Assembly (NCBI RefSeq): GCF_964656455.1
Contig: NC_135714.1
Span: 60,351,850 to 60,415,849, forward strand
From: Halichoerus grypus
Taxonomy: Eukaryota > Chordata > Mammalia > Carnivora > Phocidae
Reading direction: 5' to 3'
Length of the DNA stretch: 64,000 bases
Part shown: positions 11,201 through 23,200 of the stretch, one piece after another
How the letters are laid out: the number at the start of each line of letters is the position of its first letter
Position numbering within the stretch: the stretch's first letter is position 1
The notes under the pieces: generated by a model
Told to the model about the DNA's origin: nothing
What the model saw: only the letters and a program-made list of their open reading frames with translations
The model's database searches: none
Position numbers and translations under genes: made by a program

Positions 11201-14200
11201 CCCTCTATTTATTCTTGAGTTATTTTGGTAAAGTCTGTTTTTCTAGGTATTTGTCTTATATTTCAAATTTATTGGCCTAAAGCTAGTCATAGTAATCTCA
11301 TGTGTTTTTTTTTACACCTACCAAATCTGTGGTTATATTCTCTTCTTTCATTCCCTATGTATTTCTGCCTTCTCCTGTTTATTTTTGATCAGTCTCATTC
11401 ATTTTAATCCTGTTACTTCTTTAGAAACCCAAAATAGTTTACTTTCTGCTGTTGAAACACTAATGGAAAATTAAATCCAAAGTCAAATAGGGAGGAGAAA
11501 TGCAGTCTTGAATAAATGGATCTGTGTTAAACATTAAAGGAGATCCATCCTCTACTACTGAGAAGGCTCTCAAAAATTTGGTGCATAAAAAATCACTTGG
11601 AGTCCTTGTTTAAAATGTAGATTACAAGACATCACCCCCAGAAATTCTTTGTCAGTAGTCCTGGCTAGGGTCCTGGAATTTGCGATTTCAGTAAACACCC
11701 AGATGATTCTGAAGTATGTGATTAGAAGATTACACTTTAAGAAACATACTCTAATTTGTGGTACAGATGAAAGATAAAGGCTTTAAAATTCCCCAGCGTT
11801 GGGGCACCTGAGTGGCTCAGTCGTTAAGTGTCTGCCTTCGGCTCAGGTGTTGATCCCAGGGTCCTGGAATCAAGCCCGGCATCAGGCTCCCTGCTCAGTG
11901 GGAAACCTGCTTCTCCCCCTCCCACTGCCCCTGCTTGTGTTCCCTCTCTCGCTGTCTCTTTCTCTGTCAAATAAATATATAAAATCTTAAAAAAAAAAAA
12001 AAATTCCCCAGTGTCTAGTCCCCTGGCTGAATCTATTATACCTATAGCTTTCTTAGCCACATCTTCCCTCACCTTTACCTCACCCTCAGCTAAGCCCTCT
12101 GAGTGAGACTTGCACTCATTCATCTCCTGCTAATGCGATCTTTTTTATTAGTCTCTAGACTGGTTTTTTTTTTTTTTTTTTTTTTTAAATTTCTAGTTTA
12201 GCTAGAGACCTAAGGTTAGCCTCAGGGCACCATCCAGATTCTAATGGATCCGTACCATTTCCTGGACCAGTAGAAACTGGACCAAGTCACCTAGATTCTT
12301 GGTTCAAACTCCACAAATGGAACAGGATTTGAGAGCAGATTACAGAAAAGCACATCTCTCATAGTGAAGCCAGACCTCTTAGGGATTCCCCCATTTTATA
12401 TGGAGAAATTCATCCTCAGGTAGCTGAATATCCAGATTAGATCAGTGAGTTAGCCAGGCATGGAGAAGAGACCATAGGACTCTAGGCCATCTCTGGCATT
12501 CTAGGAGGCCCTCCATGGCTCATGCTGGCACCAACTCTAAACATCCTCCCACTGAAGTTCTTGCCTTAACTTCTGTTGGGCAGGCTAGCAGATATCCCTG
12601 GATGTCATGTCTCAGAGGAGTCACTGCAGCACTGATGATTTATTTTTATAAGGCCCTAGACCCAGCAAGAGGGTCTAGGGCCTTATAAAGATACAGTGAT
12701 AGATGCCATATTCTTGCTTTCCAAAAGCTGTGGTTTCCTTACATATATAGATCAGTGTTCTGGGACAGACCACAGATCAGTGGTCTGGGATAGACCATTT
12801 GTTTCTTTATATGAATGTGAAGGATCTTTCTTTATATATCCAAGGATCTTTAAGATCTGATTGAGATTCTTTTTCTCCAATGAATAGGAATTGTCATAGG
12901 GGCATCTGGGTGGCTCAGTAAGATAAGCGTCTGACTATTGATTTAGACTCCGGTCATGATCTCAGGGTATGAGATTGAGCCCCAGTCGTGCTCCGTGCTG
13001 AACGTGGAGTCTGCTTAAGATTCTCTCTCTCCGCCCCTCCCCCTGCTTTTGTGCATGCACACGCCCTCTCACTCTCTCTCTCTCTTAAAAAAGGAATTGT
13101 CATAGTAAAAGGATAGGTTTTCTGTTGAGGACATTTAGTATCTGAAGAGAAGATTAATTAGACACATAATTTTTCTCCTAACGTTTGCCAACTAATCATA
13201 GAATAGAATCATAAAGTGTTAGCCTTGGATGGGCATTTGGAGGTTATTTGAAGCAAACTCCCAGTGAAAGATACAGATAAGGATACTGAATTCCCGAAAC
13301 GTTAGATGTTTTGTCAAAGATCATACTGCTGTTAAATGGCTGTAATGTGAGTACAAAAATGTAATTGTTCCGCATTTCAGCTCCCACCAAATTATGGATC
13401 TGATAGACTTAAAACTGACAGATTAGATTACCAGTAGCTATAAGACCAATTTGAGATCTTTACTGGGGCAGGGGTGCCTGGGTGGCTCAGTGTTAAGCGT
13501 CTGCCTTTGGCTCAGGTCATGATCCCAGGGTCCTGGGATCGAGCCCCGCATCAGGCTCCCTGCTCAGTGGGAAGCCTGCTTCTCCCTCTCCCACTCTCCC
13601 TGCTTGTGTTCCTGCTCTCACTATCTCTCTCTGTCAAATAAATAAATAAAATCTTTGAAATCTTTTCTAGGGCATAGAGTATCTAACTAATAAAGCTTTA
13701 TCTTCATGTTTCAGGACTAAAAACTGAAAATTGTGTTGAGAACACGGGTAAGATATGCATTTAAAGTATTATTTCTGTAATGGGAATATGATGTCTCCCG
13801 GGTATGGGTCAGAGCCACCCACCCCGTTGTCATTCTGCAGCCATCATCTTCTCAAAGCTGAGTTGTGCTGCTGCTTCTGCGGCTACAGCCACCACCACCA
13901 CCGTCCTGTCAGGTGGAGGGCCCAGGAGCCTCTGTGGCTTGCGCTCCACCCCCAGCCCTGCCTGTGGCTCTTCTCCCAAACACTGCGTTTGCCTTGGGCG
14001 TGCAAGGACCATGCCACTCTCACCCTAGCCTGTCCTTGGAGGAGCTTAAGGACTTTTGAATGTCCCTACATGAGTCCTATGCACAGTGCTAGATTCATAT
14101 TCCCATATTTTGATATCTTAGGAAATAACATTTGGGAGACCAAAAAGGAAAGGAATATAGTGCATATGGCTGAAGGGAGACTGAGGGGACAGAATCGTAA

Positions 14201-17200
14201 TGTGGTCTGTCTCACCTTCCTCAGGGAAAAATAGGAGGAGGTAACAAAAATAATCTTCCTTAGAGGACCATGGGAAAGATTTGGGAAGATAAACAGGAAT
14301 TCTAGGAGGAGGAGCTTTATCAGATAAGCCCAACAGATTTGAACCAAAGTTTCCAGAAAGTGCTTTAGGCTAATGCATGCTTTGGGTGGATCCCTTTGAA
14401 GATTTCCTTGTTAAAAAGTTTGACTATAAAGTTCTGTTTCTAGCTGTGTTCCTGGCTAGTTTTTCTGTGAATTCTTCATGTAGTTAAAATCCATACCCAT
14501 TTGTTTTTGAAATTGAAATTTTATATTTCTCATATTACTGTATTTTTGGAAGCCAACTTAAATCTTTTTTATTAATAAACATTTAAAAATAGACTGAACC
14601 TGACATTTACTTACATCTGAGCATAGTGCTAGGTAATGAAAACATGTTTGTATTTCAGAACATCATCTACCCATCTATATCTACAACCCTGGTAAGTGTG
14701 CTCTAATTTTTAAAAATAATCCTTACATGGATGTTTAGTATTTAGTAGCTCTTTCCTGTTTAGCAAATTCACTTCTTAGTGAAGAAAGAGTACTTTGCAG
14801 GTATGAAGGTGTAACTTGAGAGAAAAGAGATGGGGAAAAAAGAATTTATTCTGGGGGAAACTTAACTTTTTGTAAATGGGAAGGTTGTGTCTCTGGAGAT
14901 CTGAATAATACAGAAACATTCTGGGGAGTAAGGTTGGTAGGTCCTGAAGGGCTAGTTGCTCTTGACAGGCCTGAGGGCCTGTTATATAGCTCTGTATTCC
15001 GTCATTGAGATTAGCCTGTGTGGCACCACACATCCAGATGAAAGTAGAAAAGCTACTCATTTTCATCTGTCAAATATGCTGATGTTTGCCATCATTTGAC
15101 TAAAATATCTGGGTGATTGGATGCTTTCCCCATTAAGCTTCCACTTCCATTGATATGACTCAGATCACTTTTTTGCATAAGTTCCTTGTGTGTTTGGCCC
15201 ATTTAGCTACAGTAAGTTTTTCTTTACTGAAGAGAGAAGAGCATCTGGCTTTTCCTTAAGTATGCAATTTACTTGATATTTGGAAGATACTTCCTGCCCC
15301 GATGTGAAGCATTTTGTGAAGCTTCATGTGAAGCATTTTGTGAAGCTTCACGTGAAGCCCCTGAGGACTTGCTTAACAGCACTTCTTTTTGGCCCAGTGC
15401 AGCCACAAGTTTTACTGGTCATTTCACAGGGACTTCAGCTAACTCTTCAAGACGGACATTTTTCTACCTCATTGAGATCCCCAGGAGACTTGCTCTATGT
15501 GATGATTTTTCTTTCTCCTTTTTCTTACTTTTTTTTTTTTGTTGTTGTTATTTCTCCATAACGTCCACAGGATAGTGGTTTCTTTTTTTTTTAATTTTAT
15601 TTTATTATGTTAATCACCATACATCCTTAATTTTTGATGTAGTGTTCCATGATTCATTGTTTGCGTATAACACCCAGTGCTCCATTCAATACGTGCCCTC
15701 TTTAATATACCCATCACCAGGCTAACTCATCCCCCCACCCCCTCCCCTCTAGAATCCTCAGTTTGTTTCTCAGAGTCCATAGTCTCTCATGGTTCGTCTC
15801 CCTGATTTTTCTTAATAAAAGGGGCCAGAGGAATGTTCCAGCCCAATTCGGTGCATTTAGATTCTGGCTGACACTTAAATTTAGTAGCTTTAGTTTACTG
15901 GACATACCAAGTGGTTCTTTGTGGCTCTAATATCTGAAAATAGTTTGCTGTAACTATAGTTATTCTCAATTTTTTTTTTATCATTAAAGTGGATAAGTTT
16001 CTTCTTATGACTTAGGTGAGAAAGACCAGAACCTTGAAGACCCTGGTAAGACATTTTTGTAAACTCTGGGGGTTTTCATTTGCAATATAGCTCTCTTAGG
16101 GATGGAAACAGGTAAGCATAACACAGTAAGGAAAAGTGGGAAGAAGGCAGAACCCACTTTAGCTTACTAGTTTGGTATATCAGAGCCCTCCTGAGTTATA
16201 TAGATAGACCTTTATAAAGATGATGCAGTAGCCTTGTCTCTTACTTAACTCTCCTGTTTATCTCCAAGATGACCGACAGAGCATTTAGAGACATGATATG
16301 AGGAACTAGTTCTAAAGAGTATATTTTCTGTGCTCACTTTGGCAGCACATATACTAAAGAGCATATTTTCTGTTTTTATGTTAGCTGTTACATGGATAGA
16401 GGAAGGTGTGACTAATTACAAACTCTTGTAACCTAGGGTGTTGGGCAGGGGCATTAAAAAATAGCGTTATTTTTTTCTAAATTAAAATGTTTTCTGTCTT
16501 TATTTCTGCTTCCAGCAATCAGAGTAATAGATGCTTTTAGCTATATCCATCTGATTATTTGGTATATTTCAAAGTACAGCTCATTCCGAAGTTTTTGTTT
16601 TTGTCTTTTTTTATAATGGTATTACTCAAATGTTCTCAAGGGTGCTGGGGCAGGGACACTCACAAATTAATGGTAAGATTAAAATTTGGAACTTTTCTGA
16701 AGGACAGTTTGATGGTATGTATTACTAGCCTTAAAAAGTCCATACCTTTTGGGCGCCTGGGTGGCTCAGTCGTTAAGCGTCTGCCTTCGGCTCAGGTCAT
16801 GATCCCAGGGTCCTGGGATCGGGCTAGCATCGGGCTCCCTGCTCAGCGGAGAGCCTGCTTCTCCTTCTCCCACTCCCCCGCTTGTGTTCCCTCTCTTGCG
16901 CTCTCTCTTTCTGTCAAGTAAATAAATAAAATCTTTAAAAAAAAAAAAAAAGTCCATACCTTTTAATCTAGTTATAACACATTTGTGTTATATCCTATAT
17001 CCTTGTACTAAGGAAATAAAGATTTGTGTACAAAATGTTTACAGTGTGTGGTGGCCAAAATTTATAAATAACCTTAGTGTCCAGCAGTTGGGTATTGTTA
17101 AATACTATCCATATAACGAAATACTAAACAAATCATATCTTTTTTAAAGATTTATTTATCCATTGTAGAGAGAGCGCATGCACGCATGTGAGCCATTGGA

Positions 17201-20200
17201 GGGGCAGAGGAAGAGGGAGAGAAGCTGACTCTATGCTGAGCCACCCAGGTGCCCCTAAAAATCATATTTTTGAAAAATATGAGAAAGTGCTTATAATATA
17301 GTGGCAAGTAAAATATATAAAAACATATGAACTGTAATAGCAGTTTATTTAAAAATTTCAAAAGAGGGGCGCCTGGTGGCTCGGTTGGGCATCCGACTCT
17401 TGATTTCAGCTCAGGTCATGATCTAAGGGTTATGAGATCAAGCCCCATGTCGGGCTCTGTGCTTATTAGCAGGGAATCTGCTTATCTCTCTGTCTCTCTC
17501 TCTCGCTCTAAAATAAATCTTAAATGTCAAAAGATAGGAACTTCCAGTTGTAAGAGAAATAAGTACTGGAGATATAATGTATAGCAGGATGCGTATAGTA
17601 GTACAGCAGGATGGTACATTTGAAAGTTTTTAAGAGAGTAGATCTTGAGAGTTCTTATCACAAGAAAAAAGCCATTTTTTTCTTTTTTAAAATATCTGTA
17701 TGAGATGCTGGATGTTAATTGTGATCATTTCACAATATATGTAAGTCACATTATGTTGTACACCTTAAACTTACACAGTGCTGTCTATCAGTTACATCTC
17801 TCAAGGCTGGAAAAAATGCTTAAAAATGTATATGTACATATACATAGCAAAGAAATTGAAAGGAGATATACCAAAAATATTGAGGATGAGTAGCTCTGAG
17901 ATCTGGGATTCTGAGTAATTTTTAATGATTTCCTGTGTTTTTCCAAATTATCTGTAATTATAATGTATTATGTAATCAAGAAATTTTATTCTTAATATGA
18001 CAAATGTAGTTTGGAGTCTTTGGACTGATCTTAAAAAAAAAAAAAAAATCACAAAGAGCTGTTTTGCTTAATCTAGGAGAGAGCCTGGGTCTCTAGCCAT
18101 AGTTGTTCTCACCATAAGTCAGTCAAGCTCCAGTGGATTAAATTTTCTCCCCTTTTACCCTGGTCCCTGCCATCTCTCAGAGCTTTTAGTTTTTCACTGT
18201 AAATAGCCATATAAATACAAGATTAAATTAATTTTCAAGTTGATTGCATTGTTCACTAAAGAGTTTCTGTTCTCATCTTTAGAAATGAAAAGCCAGGAGT
18301 CCACTGTCTTATTTGGTAAGTGATCTTTTTCCTTACCCTCTGCGACTAGCTACAAGGTTAGCGGGAAACATAAGGGCTGACTAACTGGACATGGAGAGTT
18401 TGAGGAATGAGTTAAGCCAGAACAGAGGGATTCCATGCAGTGTACTAAGCACTTTTATGACTTATTTCCTTTAATCATCACTTACTTACAAACCTACGAT
18501 GTATTTCTTTTGCATAAATAAGGAATTGAAGCTCAGAAGGATTAAGAAGCCTGCCCAATCATAGAGCTAATAATTACAATGACAATAAAACTAAACCACA
18601 CAGAGTCTTAAACTCAGTACTGTTTCATTTAAAAGCTGCTGTACTCGGACTGACTTATAAAGATAAGATTGGAGAGATAGGGGCCAGATCGTGGAAGTTC
18701 TTAAAGTCAGGCTAAGGAGTGGGCTTTGTCAGAGAATGAAGAGCCACTGAAAGGTGTTTTTGTTGTTACTTTTTTAGGGTTGAGAGGGGGAGGTGTAGAC
18801 AAAAGAGAGCATTCACAGTGCAAGATAATTGATTAACACTAATACTCATTTCTGTCTTGAGGTATGACAAGCCATGAACCCACCCAAATACCTGGTAAGA
18901 CAGCTTTCTTTTTACTGAGGTAAAGACAGAAATGAGGTGAGAAGAATTCCCCCAGGCATTAAAGAATGTATTATCATGAGACTGTTATTCATTAACAGTT
19001 CCCTTACAGCTGCCTACTAGCCATTCTACAAAGATTTAGCTGGGGAAGAGAGTAGAGAGGAAAAAAGAGTCTTTCATCTCTAGTACACGTGTGTTCATGG
19101 AGCAGGAAAGTTAGCTTCTTAGGGGCATGGCTGAAGGCAAGGCTGCTGGGACCTGGAGGTATGCAAGCCCGCACCTTCTAGGTTCTACAGCTAACGTTAC
19201 TCGGTAGAAACTTCAGCTTCACACGAAAGCTGACTTTTAGCTTTGGCTAACAACTCACATCTAGAATTTCCAGGTAACAAAATATAGTCTTCTGGCATAT
19301 AGACAAACTCAGTGTGCGGTGCCATGGCAGAAGGCTCCTCTAAGCTTGAAGTGGATTTGCACAACGAGGGTTCTCATAGCCAGAAGTTTCAAATAAAAAG
19401 CCATAAACTACAGTGCAGTGGGAGCTTTGGCACTTGTATCACTTAGGCTCATCAGATAAGAGTTGGGAAAATATACTCGCTGGAGCAAACTGTAAGTCAC
19501 TGAAAGCTTCTTTCTCATTTAGGAATGAAAATTCCAGAAATTTTTTCACTACCAGGTAAGCAGTGGTTGGCATATGAGAGAGGAAGCTGCCAATTTGGGG
19601 GGTATAGTTATAATTGTCACCATTAGATAATGCAGGGGAGCCTAAGTACTTTGTACAAGATCACGTAAGTGAATAAAGGACCCACGTCTCTTAACTTACG
19701 ACCTAGTACCCACCCATTCCTTAAGACTTGTGGTTCGTCAAGTGTTTTTCCAGTTTTATTTTACCATGGCAGATTTAACTTACCTAAAGATATAATCATG
19801 AAAATCTCAAATAGGTATTTAAACAGTGTGAGGCTGTTGCTGAGGACAAGGCCATTGAGGGGCCTTGAGCTTCTGTGGCCAGAGAAACTGAACAGTAATT
19901 TCTGTCAAGTTCCTCAGAAAGGGCTTAGAACTTAATGCTTACAGAGGAGGAAAAAGGTCTCTAAACTTAATTTTTTTCCTGGGGCAAAGAGAAGTAAATT
20001 TTTTAAAAAGTGGACATAATTTCCAAGAGAGCTGTGGACAGTAATAACACTTCTCTGCCTCAGAATTGTTACCTTTCAAATACGGCTAATAATTGTCATG
20101 TTTACCTTATGGGAATATCTGTAGGGACTAGAAAAACACAGAATCTCAGGGTGCAAGCCCCCATTTAATGCTTAAATCCTTTCTCCTGAGTTCTTGTAGT

Positions 20201-23200
20201 ATTTTGAAAATAATTTTCGGTATGTCTTATTATTATGGAATGAATAGCACAGTGCTGAGCTTTGCCTAACATCGCTGTCTAGGGAAATAGCACAGTGCTG
20301 TATACAAAGACAGCATATTCACAGTTAATCGCCTCACTCACAGATTTAGGCCCAGAGAGAAGGTCCAGCAGCTCTTTTATATTCACCTGGATTTGCCATG
20401 TTGGGCCACATGTTTGTTTGCTCACAACTTTGAAGTGAACCTCTAACAACACTGATGACACATCTTGTGTGTCTACAACCCTTCAACTCAGTGACCTGAG
20501 TTTGCGTAGTGTTCTCATTGGCTCCTTCGAGCCAGTGGTTATCTGAAAGGCAGCTGCTGAGCCGGGTAGGGAATGAACACAGGCTGTGTAGATAGACAGA
20601 CCCCTAGTTTCATTAAGTCTCTCCTCTGCCATTTTCCTCTGGGTAACTTATATATAAGTTATTTCACTTTTCTTTGCTTCTGCTTCCAAATCTGTAAAAT
20701 GAAGAAAACGTTGTCTTGCAGGACTGATTAAAGTTCTAATGAGATAAGGTCTGGCAAAATGAATGGTAGTTTAAAATAGTAGTAAATGGTAGTTGTCTTT
20801 CTTATTATCTGAAATTCTTTCTCATTTAGGAATAAAAGTGGTACAACTGGATGAAAAACCTGGTAATAAATTCTTTATTGGGGGTGGAGGTATCAAGGTT
20901 TTCTGGGTCCTTTACCATCATCATTCAGTTAGCTCAGTCTTACGAGGGCAGAGGAAAACGCCTGGGCTGTACAGCTTCTGCTATCCCAGTCTGCGAGCCA
21001 GAGGGAGGAAATGTTGAGGAACCAGTGTGAGCAGCAGGCCGCTATTATGGCTCTCTGGGCTACGCAAAGAAAAAGACCGTTGACTTGCAGCTGGAACAGT
21101 TGGCTTCCTGCTGCAGGGGTCTATTCCAGAATGGGACAGGAGGTTTCCCAAGGTAACGTGGCTCCTGTGAGGGAATCTGTAGTAACTGGAACAGCATCAT
21201 CGAAGAGGTGTGTATGAGACGAGTCATTCTGTGTTCCTCACTGCCCTTACCATGTCCTCCAACAAATAGGCCACCAGGTTTTGCTGGGAATATTTTGTAT
21301 TGTGCACTCACCTAGAAAGCTTTGTGTAGTGCAGGCTTTTTGAAAGTGTCAAAAAACATTTACACAGGATCTTGTTTAATCCACTTAAATATTATTATTG
21401 CCATTTTAGAGATGAAGATATGGAATATAGGAAATTTAAGGAACCTGTAAAAGACTAGAAAGAGAAAACTAGGACTCAAACTTTTCAAATTTTGTTCACT
21501 TTCTGTCATATGACACTTGTCTTCCAACCAGATGTAGTTATAGAAAATACACCTCTATCCTGGGCTCCTAGAATTGGTATTTGGCTTCAAAGCTGTCAAA
21601 ATATGGCAATATCGTAATATTTCAGTGCTAGTATAGCATTATAATTGAGGTCGTGTATCATAGTAATTGAGAGCAGAGGTTTTGAAATTAGACATTGCTT
21701 CCACTCATTACCTCTGTGGTTTTATGCAAGTTTTGAGGAACATCTGTGTAATACTGGTAACTGTACCTACCTACTGAGACTGTAAGAAACATGACAATGT
21801 ACATCAATCATTTGCACAAAGTATGATGCATAGGAAGCACTCAGTAAATGATAGGTATTAATGTTGTACTTGGGAATCTTAGTTCAATGTCCAGAAAATA
21901 CTATTTTGTAAATAAAATTTTAATCTTTCTTTTAATGGAAACACATACACATAATAGTAAAAAAAAAATTCAAAGAGCACAAGTGAGTAAAAATTAAACG
22001 CTTCCTCAACCCCACACATAAATCTAAACCTAATACTCTGCCCTTCAGGCCCATTTTCAGAGATAACCAAGTTTGCTTAATCAGATAATTCTCTTCTGGA
22101 TAAATAGATGTACAATATAATTAACTCAAAATCTGTTTATATTTTAGAAGACAAAAGTCAGGAAGATACCGGCAATCCTGGTATGAAATACTTCATTTCC
22201 TTAGTTGATAAATGTCTGATCTGCAGTATAGAAAAAGTGACAAATTTATTTTTCCTCAGTAACAGGAACAAAGCTTCAAGAGTTTAAGGCATCATAATAT
22301 GGGATATAATGTCATATCCAAATGCTTATTAGTGTGTATATGGTGGGAGTAACTTAATTTCTTAAGCAGTCATTTTCAACTGTGTGTTTTGTTTAGAGCA
22401 GTGGTTCTCAACTCTATCAACCCAGTTCTCCCTTTTTATAACAAATATTTATAAAGCCTTTGTAGTGTCTGGAATAACATGCATAGATAAGAAGACCTAC
22501 TTGCACCCATAAGAATATCAATATAATGTCCTAATTATAATTTATAACAAAATTATATAGATTTCAATATGTAAGTGCCTACATTATACTAAAAGAAATA
22601 ATGGCCAAGTGATTGTATTAATTATACAAATTGGATTTAAGAAAAGACTGGAAGCAGTTCTGTGCAAGTTTAAGAAAATGAAAGGCAGGGGCACCTGGGT
22701 GGCTCAGTCGTTAAGTGTCTGCTTTCGGCTCAGGTCATGATCCCAGGGTCCTGGGATCAAGCCCCGCATCAGGCTCCCTGCTCAGCAGGAAGCCTGCTTC
22801 TCCCTCTCCCACTGCCCCTGCTTGTGTTCCCTCTCTCCCTTGTGTCTCTCTGTCAAATAAATAAATAAAATCTTTAAAAAAAAAAAAAAATGAAAGGCAA
22901 GAAATAGAAGCTAGATAGAAACTGATGTTTATTGGAACTATCCAAAAATATTTTGTTTCTATGTAAAACTGATTCAGGTTCTGGACTTAAGCATTATAAA
23001 TAGGTTATTAACTTATATGTATGTCTGCCAGTGCATTTGAAATTGGTGTGGAAATGGGTTGGTACAAACACAGTCCAGAGCATTGCAAGATATCTAGCCC
23101 CTCTACTTTTTTTTTTTTTTTTTAAGATTTTATTTATTTGACAGCACAAGCAGGGGAAACAGCAGGCAGAGGGAGAGGGAGAAGCAGGCTCCCCGCAGAG

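Noticed and set aside
13755..14234. 159-codon frame after ART3 mini-exon 1
   Set aside because: Composition artefact of a GC-rich pocket; other frames are equally open, and there is no splice or family support.
15273..15575. 100-codon frame with Cys-Glu-Ala repeats
   Set aside because: Produced by the 24 bp tandem repeat in intronic DNA; not bounded by coding signals.
16330..16358. U6 snRNA gene
   Set aside because: Only the first 29 nt are present, with no upstream promoter elements seen and flanking target duplications; a dead retrocopy.
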